Shown here: one piece after another, positions 31,664 to 43,833 of the stretch
Layout: each line of letters begins with the position of its first letter
Position numbering within the stretch: position 1 is the first letter of the stretch
Assembly: GCA_900095095.1 (NCBI GenBank)
Contig: FMBT01000309.1
Location: 372,001-436,000, forward strand
Source: Fragilariopsis cylindrus CCMP1102
Taxonomy: Eukaryota; Bacillariophyta; Bacillariophyceae; Bacillariales; Bacillariaceae
DNA: 64,000 nt
Direction of reading: 5' to 3'
The notes under the pieces: generated by a model
What the model saw: the letters and a program-made list of their open reading frames with translations, nothing else
Told to the model about the DNA's origin: nothing
The model's database searches: none
Program-made: the position numbers and the translations under genes

Positions 31664-34600
31664 CTACATCGAGGTGCGACGCTTTGCATATGCTGGTTCG
31701 ATATCATAACCTCGACTTGGTGGCTGTTGACTCGGTGGCTGTTGACTTGATGATTGTTCCTTTTGGTAATCATCGTAAGAACGCTTCTTGGGCTCACTTC
31801 CTGGACTTTCTGCTTCCTCTTTGTAGGAGGCTTGGACTTGTGGATTGTCACGAATAGCTCGAAAGTCCTTCTGCATGTTATTCGGTCCCGGTCGGCCACC
31901 ACCCTCATATTCTGAGGTTTCGCTCTTCTCATATGTATTCGACGAAGTACTCTGACGACCATTAGTAGGAGCAACTCGGCTGTCTCTATCTTGATTGCGA
32001 TCTGAGAAACGCATATCGCGATTGTCGGGACCTCTGGTAGGCATACGGCCACTACTTCTATTGTCTACCATTGAACCACCACGTCGGTCATCCGAATGGT
32101 ATGAGGAGGAGGGTCGGTCACCAGGTCGGTTCATGGATGACCTTACATCACGATCGTCCACTCTTCGATGATCTGCGCCTCCATCTCCTCTCATATTCCC
32201 ATCATAATCTCGGTTTGGCCTAATGCTATTTCGTCCATCCCAATTTCGAGTATTGCCACGTCGATCGTCGAACTCTGGTTGTCGTTCGCCACGCCGGTCA
32301 CTATCATTCCCAATCGCAGATCTGCGATCAGTATATTCCCTTTGGTTTACTCGAGGACGATCATGTTTGTTATAGTCACCCGAATTCAAATTGTCGGGAC
32401 GGTTGTCAGGACGGTCACCTCGATAGACTCTACTAGTGCTATGCCCCTCGTGATCGCTGTATCCACTTCGACGTTGATTGTCCCTTGGTCCTCCTCTCCA
32501 ATCGTCTTCATACCGCTGATCTTGAATGCGCGATTCACTAGTACGGCCGCTGTGGCTGTTCATAGGACGATCACGATCATGCATTCGATCATCTCCCGAT
32601 GGTCTTCCGGAATTCGAGACGCGTTCAGGCATTCGATCATCTCTAGAGTGTCTATTGTAAGGAGGAAATCTCCTATTTTCTTGATGGCCAGAAGATTCGT
32701 TATAATCATTTCGACGCACAAAAGGCTCCATTGTTGAATCTCGTCGTTTGTCATCCGGTGGATTGTGGGGAGGAACTGGATCACCATCTCGAATGAAGGT
32801 TCCGGGAGGTCCTTGTCCCGGTCGAGCGGGTCTAAAACGAGGCCGAACTGTTTGCACCACATCAGGAAATTTGTTTGCTGTAGTTTCTTCTTCCTTGAAA
32901 CGTGTGTAACCCTCAAGGTCAAATCGGATTCTTCCGTTATTCTTTTTGACCACTTCGATTAATGCTGACTTGTCGATGTGGATCCGTCCCTTATTTGGTT
33001 GCGGTGTCTCGTGGATGTCCATGTACTTGAGCATAGCTCTAACTCGCAATCTCATTCCATCGTCATTCATCCGGGCTCCCCGAGAGCGAGTCTTTCCATA
33101 GCCAGTAACAATAGAAATACTCTGAACAGCCTCCAACTTTGGTGTATTGATTAAGTATGGGACAAGGCACTCTTCGAACCACCAGCCTAGAGCAATCTCG
33201 CCTCCACCGAGAGACAAGAAATGCAAATCAAGCTCCAACCACTGCGTTCCAAGTCGAGAGACTCGGGCGTAGAAACCCTTTTCGACTCCTTCTTTGAAAA
33301 GTTTTCTTCCAAGTTCCACTTGAGAACAAACAGCATCAAGAACTGCATTGTAAGTGACCACATCCCGGTTAACCCGAACTTCGTCCATTTCTTTAAATAG
33401 CTCGAATCCCTTCTTCCAAAGATTACAGCGTGCACAGGCGCTAATTGCACTATTGTAAATATGCACGTTCGGCGCAACGTCTTCGATCTTCATCCTATCC
33501 ATAAGTTGAAATCCGATATCAGCCCTACAAGACTTTTCCATACAAGACATAGCAGCACCAAAAATAATAACATTTTTTCTGATTCCCATTTCGGTCATTT
33601 CATCTAGATACTCCAGGCACTGGCGGTACTGCAAACCCTTTTCGCAAGCACTGATCGCACTACCATAGCTGACAACCGTAACGGGCATGTTCTTTGATTT
33701 CATTTCATCAAAAAGATCAAGAGCTCGTTCCCATTGTAATCCTTTTTCAAGAGCGGTCCTGTGTTGAAAAGTGTGATAAGAGAAATGCATAATTGAAAGC
33801 AGAAAAGTAATAGAAAAAAATATCCATTAAGCGCATTATACAAGGATAGAGAATAGCGATATCAAAAAAGTGAAGAGACCGAATAACAAATCATCGACAC
33901 ACAAAAAATTGAATAAAACGCACATTGTGGCATTATATGTAACAATGCTTGGTTTTCCACCCGAAGATTCGATCTCCCGAAATAACTCTAATGCCTTGTG
34001 CCACATTTGACCCTTGGAAAGTGCTGAGATGGCAGCACTGTACGCGATGACGTTCGCCCCATGACCTGCAGCTTTCATTTCCTCGAGGACTTCAAGTGCC
34101 AATTTCCATTGTTGGCCCTTTTCGGCAGCACTGATCAAAGCAGAGTAAGTAACGACTGTAGGTCGGACACCCTCCCGTTTCATCTGTTCAAATATTTCAA
34201 GTGCCTTATGAGGTACCAGTCCCTTTTCACATGCACTTATGGCAGCATTGTAGGCAATAGCAGTCTGACCTGCGCCCTCCTTTTTCTGTTTTCGAGATAA
34301 TGGAAGAAGCCAAAGCAGAAACAATCAGATTGATATTGAAAAAAAAGGAAGATTGACACAATTAAGCAAAGCGCACATAAAAGTCACCAATGAAGTCACA
34401 TTATATCACCAATAAATAAAGTTGCATTGCATTTACAACTATTATCAGAGAATTTCGTACCATTTGATCGAGCAAATCTAAAGCCATCCTCCATTGTCCG
34501 CATTTTTCACAAGCTGATATGGCAGAAGAAAAACTGTGGTGGCGAAGGGGGAAAAAATCAATTTGCGATGAAAGGGAGATTTATTTTAGAACAGAGAGAG

Positions 34601-35997
34601 ATGCAAACCGCTAAATAAAAAGTATTGAAACCAAGTCAAGTTAAATCAAAAACCAAAACACACAAAAACAAAATTGACCCATTTTTGCATTATTAAATAT
34701 ACGTACGTGACTTCGTTTTTTGATACCTTCTTTTCTTTCATTTCATCTAACAATCTTAATGCCTTGTTATAATCCCGGACCTTTTCGCAGGCACTAATCA
34801 TAGAATTATAGTGAAAGGTATTTTTTTCGATACCAATATAATCAATCCAATCCCATACACCATTGGCTATACGTAAGTTCCGTCGACGAGCTAAATTTGA
34901 TATGATTGCCGTAACAGCCTTACCGGAATTGAATACCGTCATATGACCTTCTCGTGTATTATCAAGTTCTCTAAATACGTCACACCCTGGACGTACTAAA
35001 CGATCAACTAATGCTTGTATGTCAAGGCCCATGATGATTTGTTGTCCCCCACCACCACGACCACCTGGTCCACCCCGATCTTCTCGGTCACCACCGTAAA
35101 AAGATGATCGTCCTCCTCGATGATCTCCACCTCTACCACTACCACGACCCCCCCGACCATCATCACGAAATGAATCACGATGTTGATAACGATCACTACC
35201 AGAATCACGTCCTCCTCGTCCACGGCCGCCAAGATAACCACTTCTTCCTCCTCCTCCTCTTCCTCTACCACCCCCATTGTTGTAATACGAGCCACGACCA
35301 CCACCACCACCATCATAATTGCGACGATAGCTGTCGCCGCCTCGACCACTGTCATAACCACGTCCACGTCCACGACCACGACCACTGTCATAACCACGTC
35401 CGCCGGAATTATTATTATTTCCAGCACTCATACGAGGAGGTTCTCTTCCTCCTCCTACATCACCACCCTCCTGTTGCTGCTGCTCAGATTTTTTGATATC
35501 TTGATAGCTTCCACTACGAGGATCATTATTGTTATTGTTGTTGCTGTTGCTGTTATTGTCACGAGGAGGAGGAATAGCACCACCATCAACACTACTGCCA
35601 TTATTATTATCATTATTATTACTATTGTTGTTGCTATTTGTTCCTGTTCCTCCATCACCACTGCTGCTGCTACCGTTGGTGCTACCGTTGGTAGTATTAT
35701 CATGATTACTTGTTTCCCTTTCCCGTTGATCAGCCCGTTCCCGATACCCACGTTTAAAGTGATCTAATGGTTGTGGTGCTAAGTTCTGTGGAGCATCTTC
35801 GGCTCCTGGAACGAAATTTTCACCATGATCAGGAGGTTTCTGCTGCTGCTGCTGGTTGTTGTTGTTGTTATTATTATTTGGTTGGTCATTATCATAACTC
35901 CTACTAGAGTTGTTTTCGTGACTTTTTAGATATTGTGTTTTTTGTATTATTTGACGTTGTTTGTTTGGTTAAAATCGAAAAGATCGGGACGTTGCAT
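31664..35997 (-). CDS. PPR-SMR protein with RGG-rich N-terminus and Arg/Asp-rich C-terminus
   Basis: Predicted RNA-binding protein. Exons (minus): 35997-34707, 34533-34461, 34285-33924, 33758-31664; splice phases agree. The N-terminus is Asn/Gln-rich, then RGG/GRG-rich (YDSGRGRGRGRGYDSGRG). A block without repeats follows (IQALVDRLVRPGCDVFREL). About nine PPR-like repeats carry the signature AISACEKGxxWxxALxLxxEM, from NTFHYNSMISACEKV to RDVVTYNAVLDAV. An SMR domain follows: WLELDLHFLSLGGGEIAL (the LDLH motif) and ISIVTGYGKTRSRG (the TGxG motif), an endonuclease-type fold. The C-terminal 350 residues are Arg/Asp/Gly/Ser-rich. Start: ATG at 35997 gives MQRPDLFDFN; one base seems missing at about 35967-35970 before NKQRQIIQKTQYLKS, so the exact start is tentative. 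Organelle or nuclear site is not decided; no clear presequence. Confidence 0.85.
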
Positions 35998-37375
35998 CGT
36001 TTTTGTTATAATAGAGAAGTAAGGAACGATATTTTGTTGCGCCGTGATGGGTTCATACGTGATGATTGTGGTTGTGATTTTGATTTTGATTATAATTATG
36101 TATTGTAATTAATTATGAATTATATGAACGAATATTAGTGAGTATACATGCATTGGATAAGATATTGTGTGAGTTAAGTTATGTGTGTATAAATATTATG
36201 ATATGTTGCGTAAATATTTTTATATTCGATGGAGCGTAGTAAGTAAGATGTGAATTGTAATGATGAGAGTGTGGGGCAGTACGGAAGCGACGACAAGGAG
36301 AAACAGACTGGACTCTCTACACTCGAATCCACGATCGATCGATCGGAAGTATAAGAATAACCTGATTAAACGAATGATAAAAGTGAATTGTGTATGGTTA
36401 TGTTTGGTATGCCATGCTAGAAAGCTATACCATCCAATTTTTTGTTTTTGTTTTTGTATGTGTGTTCGTTGTTTTGTCGTCTCACCTGCTCATCTCTTGA
36501 TTGTTTTGCGTCGTCCAATAGATAGATAACGCCTGTCGCTCAGTGTAAAAAGATTGTGTTGTTTAGATTGTGTTTCTTTGTTCGTCGTTTGACAAAAAGA
36601 ATATGTATTTACTTTCTATTGTCCCGCCTATCCAAGCCTACCAGTATCAAAATTATTCGATACAACTAATTGAATTGGTATGTGCTTGCAATAATGACGA
36701 TCAATCAAAATGATGGGAGTTTCTGAGTTTCTACTAACGACGTTGACTTAGTACGGCGTAAAAGATTTGCGCGACGATATTGATGTGTGAGTGTCTGTCA
36801 TTCGCTCGCTCGAGTTATTTTATTATAACCTAAGACTAATTATTATATATACAGTAGTATCAGTATTATTGTAGAAGCATGCAGAGAGACAATAATTAAT
36901 TGTCAAAGCTAGAAGACCAATCATTGCTATTTATACAACTAGCCCAACAATATGATTTCGTAAGGTGTATAAAACATGAGACCGGAACATGCAACACTTT
37001 CTTAAATTTTTGAAAGGTTGTCTGCAATATTGGTCATAAAAAAAGCTAAGACAAAAAAGAATTCTCTTACGGCAATTCAAACGCTGGATGCTTGATTCAA
37101 AGTCAAGAGTGATAACCACTTCACTATAAGAGAAACAAGTTGTAAAATTTTGTTGCAAGGTGCAGATCTTAGCATCTTCCTTCTTGTATTTTATTTTCAG
37201 TAAAATGAGAAACATACTGTACTTCACAGTTCAAGGAGCCTAATAATCAAACAACAAATAATTCTTAAAGAAAGAGGATCTCTAATAGTTCCTCTATTCT
37301 AATTCTAATCTATTCATTTTTATTCTATTTGTCTTCCATTTAATTTTATATTCTAATATTTTCAGTATTGCATTT
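35998..37375. other. Intergenic
   Basis: No convincing gene. CGATCGATCGATCGG near 36333-36347; otherwise AT-rich with short random frames. Confidence 0.5.
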
Positions 37376-38887
37376 TTACCATCCATACTTACGCTTTGCC
37401 GTGGCCTTGTAAGCATTAGCAGTATTACTAGTACCACCAATTTGCATTCGATGATTTTCTAATGCGGCAGCATTTGCTAATAAACTATTAAGTTGATTTT
37501 TATTCTTTTGTGTACCGGTAACGTCTCTACTGGTAGATGTTGTTCCTGTTGCTGGATCGTATGCACCGGTGGGAACAACACGGATAGAATCTACTGCTGT
37601 TGCTGCTGCCGCACCCGATGAGGAGCCATATTCAGATGGTGCATTATAAATGTGGGCAACACCTTGTAGTTCATGATCACCCTGGACTTCGTCTAGTCTA
37701 CCAGCACGGAGCATTTGTTCCATTTGACGTTTACGTGAAAGTTGTTTCTTCTTACCTTTCCCTCCTCCTCCTCCTCCTCCTAATTTATTGGATGCAGTAT
37801 TAGTACTAGTACTAGTAGACTGAGTGACGGGCGTGTACGTGTTGTAATAATTCGAAGAAGTTGTTGATGACAGACCTGAGTGGGGTGCTGCCGGTCGTAG
37901 TGATGACGTAGCCATTCCTCGTCCTCGTGGTGGTGGTGCTATTGTGGAAGTAGATGGCCGAGGGAGACGATTCGTATATAAGGGGGTGGATGATACACGT
38001 GGCACAGCTGATATAGTAGAACTAGAACTTATTATCCTATCAGAAGAGTCTTCCTTTAGTTGTTGTTTTTCTTTTCTCAAATCTTTTTGTGTTTCTTGAC
38101 TACTGCCTACGTTTCCATGAATATTTCGAACTTTCGTCGTCGTCGGTTGCTGTGTTCGTTTACGTTTGATCGTTTCAACTGTGGCCGTAACAAATGCATC
38201 ACCTAATGAGAAGGTACTTTTTGTGCTTGATTCTGACGTTGATGATACTGCTTTTGTTTCTGATGATTTCGTTTTCGATTGTGAGTCCATTTCAGTAGGA
38301 ATTGAATCATCATCGTCACTGTCGTTGGAGACTTTCTCTTTACCACCTAAAATCTTGAATTGTTTATTGTTTTTGTTGGATGACGAAGAAGAATTTATTG
38401 ATTTCGATTTTGATAGCTCTTGTAACATACCCATTAGTCCAGAATCTTTTGAATAATCCCTAGTAGTAGTTTTCGGTGCCAGTTTTGGAGTAGTTTTTCT
38501 GTGTTTATTCTTTTTATTTCTGTTGTCATCGTCACTTTCATCGTTGTTATTGTCATTGCCATTGTCATCGTCACTACTATCTTCTGTGTCGTCTCCACCA
38601 CCACCACCACCTTGTTGAAGTTGATTCAAAATATGTGGTGGTAAAACTGATGATAATTTCAATAGTTTTTTACCTATCACTCGTTTCTTTTTATCTGCTT
38701 TGTTGATCTTGTTGTTGTTGTTGTTTTTCGCAGATGTAGTAGTAGTAGTAGTAGTTGCATTTTTTTTAATTGCGTTATTAGTGATGGCGGCAGCTGCAGC
38801 GGATACAGTAGTTTTAACAATAACTTTATCGTTGCTATCTGAATTTGAATCAGAAGAATCTGAATTATAGCCCCCTAATAGATCCAT
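37376..38887 (-). CDS. PRCC-like (mitotic checkpoint regulator / spliceosome-associated) protein
   Basis: 503 residues, single exon. Begins MDLLGGYNSDSSDSNSD, the short Y-x-SDSS start typical of PRCC proteins, and ends AYKATAKRKYGW, close to the plant ending QAKYGW. The C-terminal region also aligns in order: LSRKRQMEQMLRAGRLDEVQ, HELQGVAHIYNAPS (plant LTGIAFGPS) and KNQLNSLLANAAALENHRM (plant KHQIGSLYFDMKQKEME). The middle is Asp/Asn/Ser/Thr-rich with poly-Gly and poly-Thr runs. PRCC family members are nuclear and copurify with spliceosomes; role here inferred from the family. Confidence 0.7.
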   Translation of the reverse strand: MDLLGGYNSDSSDSNSDSNDKVIVKTTVSAAAAAITNNAIKKNATTTTTTTSAKNNNNNKINKADKKKRVIGKKLLKLSSVLPPHILNQLQQGGGGGGDDTEDSSDDDNGNDNNNDESDDDNRNKKNKHRKTTPKLAPKTTTRDYSKDSGLMGMLQELSKSKSINSSSSSNKNNKQFKILGGKEKVSNDSDDDDSIPTEMDSQSKTKSSETKAVSSTSESSTKSTFSLGDAFVTATVETIKRKRTQQPTTTKVRNIHGNVGSSQETQKDLRKEKQQLKEDSSDRIISSSSTISAVPRVSSTPLYTNRLPRPSTSTIAPPPRGRGMATSSLRPAAPHSGLSSTTSSNYYNTYTPVTQSTSTSTNTASNKLGGGGGGGKGKKKQLSRKRQMEQMLRAGRLDEVQGDHELQGVAHIYNAPSEYGSSSGAAAATAVDSIRVVPTGAYDPATGTTSTSRDVTGTQKNKNQLNSLLANAAALENHRMQIGGTSNTANAYKATAKRKYGW

Positions 38888-39206
38888 AGTTTTTTTTTGT
38901 TTTCTTTTCTTTTTTCGTTGATTGTGCTAATACGCCTTTCTTTTCTAAATTTTGAGATCGAATAGTTTGCTTTGCTTGTATAGAATTTGAGAATACCGTA
39001 CTTCAAGTACTATATTCGAATATATGCTATGAATCGATCTCGTCTCTTCTCTTCTCTTTCCTGTGTCTATAAATCGTCTCGGTGTGCTAAATTTCCTAAC
39101 AAAAATCTCTTTATGATATTCAATATGCGATGCCTACTACAAAATGTTCTACTGTATGTAACTGCTGGTAGCTGTTCAAGTCTAAGTTGAAATGATTATC
39201 AGAAAG

Positions 39207-39242
<36 letters not shown>

Positions 39243-39527
39243 TGGGTTGAAATTAAAAATTGTCGATTTTGATTTGAACTTCTTTTCCCGTCGTTTCGTC
39301 GTACGTCAACGCGCAGTTTTACCGTCGATGATGCTTTCAATCTCAGCAATTGAATGAAGTTCGAAGGGTAAAACTTTGTGATGACATTATTGAACATGTC
39401 ATTAATTTGAACATTAACAACATTATATCGTCAGACGGCACAGTACAAAGTACAACGATTAAAATTGATAATTAGACCAACAATAATAGAATTGATAATC
39501 GACATACAATATACGAAACCATCAATC
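38888..39527. promoter_or_regulatory. Intergenic between head-to-head genes, with a (GT)n tract
   Basis: Upstream region of the PRCC-like and C9orf78-like genes. A GT tract runs from 39209 to 39241. Both neighbours belong to spliceosome-linked families, so a shared promoter is a reasonable guess. Confidence 0.45.
39209..39241. repeat. (GT)n microsatellite
   Basis: Sixteen or so uninterrupted GT units. Confidence 0.95.
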
Positions 39528-40697
39528 ATGTTCCGTAAACGAACGAAAAAAGTTGGCGCTAAAAATAATTTGAGGAGGAAACGAGCAATTAACGAGAATG
39601 CTATCGACGGCGGCGATAATAATAATTATAATGAAGAGGAGGATGATGATGATGATGAGCAGAATGATAATACACAAATTGGATTGTCTATTCGAAAGAC
39701 TATGAAAAAACAAAAAATACTGGCATCAATGCCTATGACTACTCCAGGTGGCGTATCATCGTCGTCATTTCCAAGAAATAATAAAAATAATAATCAAAGC
39801 AACAACAATAATAATAAAAATAACGACGACAATAACAGCAACAACAACAAAGATAATGATGGGAATGATCAATCATTTATGGCGAAAAAACATCAAAATA
39901 ATATGGAAGATTTTATTGAAAAACAAATCGCTACAAATAATGATACAATTGCAAATGCTAGACCTAAAGGAAATGCGGAGGAGGATTTATCCACCAAAGA
40001 TGAGGATAACAACAATAACAATAACAGTAACAATAGCGAAGAAGGTTTGTATAAACAACTTGCACGAGAAGTAACTAATACAGGCGAAACAGGCGGCGGC
40101 GGCGGCGGCGGCGATAACAATAATAATAATAGTGACAATATGGTAGATAGTCGAAATGATGCGGATGAAGATCAAGGAGCATTATTAGTTGGTACTGGTA
40201 TAGCAGAAGTAATCTTACCAACCACGAGTCATCGTCCGGTAGCAAGTTCCACATCAATGGGTTATGTACGAAATACTAATAATTTATTTTTATCCTCTGC
40301 AGTACCAGAAGATCAACGTCATAAGCATAAAATGCCGGATACGACACCCAAACCATTTGTGAAATTTAGAAAACAATACAATGTTAATAATAATAACAAT
40401 AATAATAATAATAATCAAGACAATAATAACAGTAATAATCAAACTAACAACAACAGCAACAGCAACTTTAATAACGAACACCAACAAAAGGATAATGCAC
40501 ATGACAATGTTAATAATACTCGTCAAGGATTTGATGCCTTTCGGGGAAAAGAAACACCATCATCGTCATCTGATAAAGGAAATGATCGGGATAATAATAA
40601 TAATAATAATAGAGGAAAAAGGACAGGAAAAAGTCGTGACGATCAAGCTTATGGTCATTTCATGAAGACAGCAATTGCTGGAAGGAAGATGAGATGA
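39528..40697 (+). CDS. C9orf78/Tls1-family splicing-associated protein
   Basis: 389 residues from the ATG at 39528 (MFRKRTKKVGAKNNLRRKR); an open frame 21 codons upstream begins only with TTG. Family blocks in order: the basic N-terminus, IGLSIRKTMKKQKILASM (human RKRPNGVSAV region), KKHQNNMEDFIEKQI (human ADMMKYIETEL), GLYKQLAREV (human LYELPENI), GTGIAEVILPTTSH (human SGIPEVDLGIDAK) and the ending DDQAYGHFMKTAIAGRKMR (human DDYHYEKFKKMNRR). Long Asn/Asp runs separate them and make up nearly half the protein. Family members act with the spliceosome (Tls1 in fission yeast, C9ORF78 in humans). Good support, although conserved residues are few. Confidence 0.7.
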   Translation: MFRKRTKKVGAKNNLRRKRAINENAIDGGDNNNYNEEEDDDDDEQNDNTQIGLSIRKTMKKQKILASMPMTTPGGVSSSSFPRNNKNNNQSNNNNNKNNDDNNSNNNKDNDGNDQSFMAKKHQNNMEDFIEKQIATNNDTIANARPKGNAEEDLSTKDEDNNNNNNSNNSEEGLYKQLAREVTNTGETGGGGGGGDNNNNNSDNMVDSRNDADEDQGALLVGTGIAEVILPTTSHRPVASSTSMGYVRNTNNLFLSSAVPEDQRHKHKMPDTTPKPFVKFRKQYNVNNNNNNNNNNQDNNNSNNQTNNNSNSNFNNEHQQKDNAHDNVNNTRQGFDAFRGKETPSSSSDKGNDRDNNNNNNRGKRTGKSRDDQAYGHFMKTAIAGRKMR

Positions 40698-41086
40698 GAT
40701 AGTAATAAATAAAAACAATAGTAAATAAATAAATTAAAAGAATTTAAATATTAGCTACTAAAGTTAGCAAACACGCACGCACACAAACACACACACACAC
40801 ATATATATATATATATGTAAATATATAGTATCTTGATTGAGGTAACTAAGGTCTTCTATATTTTCATAATATGTTATTTATTGTATCTTGAATTAAATTA
40901 AGATAAATTAACTTCGATTACAGTCATTTAAATTGAATATACGGAGTGAAATATATGCGAAGAATGATGGATTGAAATTAATTTGAATGAATACTGCTGC
41001 TGAATCTTCTTGCACATGCATATGTTGTTTATTCTTGAAACGACACTACATTTTATTTATATATATATATACATATGCTAAGGTCT
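40698..41086. other. Short convergent intergenic with CA/TA microsatellites
   Basis: A CA tract and TA tract at about 40781-40817 between convergent 3' ends; nothing else. Confidence 0.6.
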
Positions 41087-43833
41087 TTAATTGTGTTTCA
41101 CACGAACAGGTTCATCGTCGATCCATTGACCTTCATGTCGAATGTTACCATTTGGATATGTCTCTGTTCCTTGTCCATGGGCCATTCCATTACGCCATGC
41201 TCCACGATAGCGACGACCATCCTCCCATGTACACGTCCCAAATCCATCATATCGTCCATCCTTCCACGACCCATCGTATTGCCCTCCATCTGCAAATGTG
41301 TAATTACCATGACCCTGTCTTTGTCCATTGACAAAGTCACCCTCGTACACTGCACCATCAGGCCAGGTAAATTTCCCTTTCCCATGACGTTTGTCTTCCG
41401 AAAATTGTCCATCGTACACACGTCCATCATTCCATCGATACAGGCCCGTTCCGTGTCGTTGATCGAATTTGTATTCTCCTTCATAGGAATCACCGTTAGA
41501 AAAGGATGCACGTCCATATCCATGCCAACGCCCATGTCGCCATTCACCATCAAATACTCGTAGGTCTTCTTCGTAAACCATTTTCCCCTGCCCATGTGGC
41601 ATGCCTGTATTTCTCAAAACAACACCGGTAAATGTTCCCTTGTCACCATACGGATCAAGTAGTGTTTTACCCATAACCTTCATACGATCATCTCCGTAGG
41701 TTGAGCTAGCGACGGTCTGTCCTAAGGACCTATCATCGTCGGTAGGAGGGTCAAAATCGGAAGTGTTGGCGAGTACTTCTTCTTCTTCTTCATCCACTTT
41801 TTGTTGAACATATATTGGTTCAAATCGATCTGACGAATCGTTTTCCAATGTTTTCTTCCCAAAATTTCTAGCAGCAGTATTATTCATAGTCGGTGTCTCA
41901 GCCATATTATTTATAGATGTTTTCTTCCCACTATTTCTACCCGTATTATTCATAGTCGGTGTCTCAGCCATATTATTTATAGTCTGTGCTGTATTTCTCG
42001 ATGCTATGCTATCGACAGGGACCTGTTGATGTTGTTGCTGAAGCTGTTCTCGAATGGTCGATTTAGGTGATGGTGATGATGAGTTTGGCATGGAATCTTT
42101 TAACCTACTTAAATCATTGTAGCCGTCTGTAAAAGCTTCTTCTTTGGCCGTAACATCACTTCCCATAAACGTTTCGTCAATGGATGGGTATAACTTCTTC
42201 TTACTATTGGATTTTGTCGGGATCTTAAACGTGTTGATGCCATTGTTCGTTTCGTTGGTATCATCCTTCTCGTTGTCGTCGTCGTCATCATCTGCTACGA
42301 ACGTTGTAGGTCGTTTTTCTCTACCGGGTGATACTTTTGTGGTTTCCGTCCAGGGATATTTTTTCTCGCCCTTCTTCTTGTCTCTTGATGTGATATTACT
42401 ACTATCATTGTTCATGCTGACTACGTTAGATGAAGATACAGCGTCTACCATCGCTTCAGTGTTTATAACTTCTCGATCGTTCATATTGCTGTGTACGCTA
42501 TGTTGTAATTCTTCCTCATCATTACTTATTGACATTTTACCAATAGACACAAGGGTGGAGGAATGGGCGGAATGAATGGAATTTTGCTCCGAATGTTGAC
42601 TTAAACCAGTACCAAAATCATTTTGCTGTTGCTTCTGTAATGACGGCCCGGAGGAATGAATGGAGCTTTGCCCAAAATGTTGACTGGAACCAATACCAAC
42701 ATCATTTGGTGGTTTTATAGGATTTTGCGCTGCTCTATTATCAGTATTGATATTGGTGGTACTATTGTTATTATTGTTCTCCATCCACTGAAGTTGTCTT
42801 TGGAAGATTCTTGTTGCTGAGAACTTAGTGATTGTTGAGATTCTTTTTCGATTTGTAATCTAATAAGCAATCGCTCTTGTTCGAAGGATGCCTGTACTTG
42901 GTCCAGTGTCGTTTGTAACTTCGTCGCCAATAGTGATTGTTCTTGGAATTGCCGCTGTGTTTCTTGTAGTGTCTTCCGAACTTCTTTAAGTTCATCCTCC
43001 TTATCTTGTAATAGCTTCCATAGCAAAGAATCATTATTCTGATTCTGATTGTCATGTCGGTGCCTGTTGTAAGTGTTGAGATGGCGTTGGTGGTGCTGGA
43101 GAACTATTCGCATGATGATAAGCGTTTGCAGCTGCTGCTGCTGCCAAATATTGAGGATCAAATGGATTGGAGTGAGGAGAAAATGGCAGAGTACCGGTAG
43201 GAGTGCCATTGGCGTAATTGTTTAATGGGCCATTGCCATTGGTGATTACATCCATCATATGCTGCTGCTGCTGCTGATACTGACTACTCGATGATGCTGC
43301 AGATGCTAATGACGAAGTACGAATTGGACCGGGAGGTGCAGGTACTAATTGCGGCCCGGACATCATATTATTATACCGGCGGCTGTCGGCGGACGGGGAG
43401 AACTTTGCCGCTGTGGGTATGAATAATCAATCGAAGAAGAGGAGGACTGTGGTGGAAGCGGAGGACGGTAGGGTTGAGGATGCATCGAATGAGATTCGGA
43501 TACTCTATCTCGATCGACCGATCCTCTAGAACCATCGACACCACCACCACTACTTGAATTTTCGTTACCAAGTGCCTGTAGTCGACGATCCAGTTCGAGC
43601 TTACGCTGCCTCTTATCATCCATGGTTGTTTCGTGTTGACGATTGCATTCGGGACAAGATTCACGTTGATATACTTGACCCGATGCTAAATCCTTTCCAC
43701 GCAATTCGACCCATGGATGAGTTGGACACTTGCCATCCGGTGTCATATATGCACGGGTGTCGTTCGTATTTACAGTTTGGACATCATCGTCAAAGTTATC
43801 ATGGTCGGTAACCATTCCAAGAGTAGGAGACAT
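41087..43833 (-). CDS. MORN-repeat protein with N-terminal zinc-like motif and coiled coil; three frame changes
   Basis: Read as one gene of about 930 residues. The N-terminus has DGKCPTHPWVELRGKD and RESCPECNRQHETT, a C-x2-H...C-x2-C set that could bind zinc, then Pro/Ser/Gln-rich linkers. A coiled coil follows (LLWKLLQDKEDELKEVRKTL, then QTTLDQVQASFEQERLLIRL), then a long Asn/Ser/Asp-rich region with a duplicated NNMAETPTMNNT unit. The C-terminus has seven to eight MORN repeats (e.g. DGEWRHGRWHGYGRASFSNG, YEGDFVNGQRQGHGNYTF). MORN arrays often bind lipids or act as scaffolds at membranes. Frame must shift near 43370-43374, 43053-43057 and 42803-42808, each as if one base were missing; no spacer or splice site lies at these points. 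If the shifts are real, the locus would instead be three or four ORFs. Confidence 0.7.

Noticed and set aside
35008-35767. Long open frames antisense or offset to the RGG region (Val/Ile-rich, Thr-rich, His/Asp-rich)
   Set aside because: They are low-complexity shadows of GGN/CGN and NNT repeats in the PPR-SMR exon.
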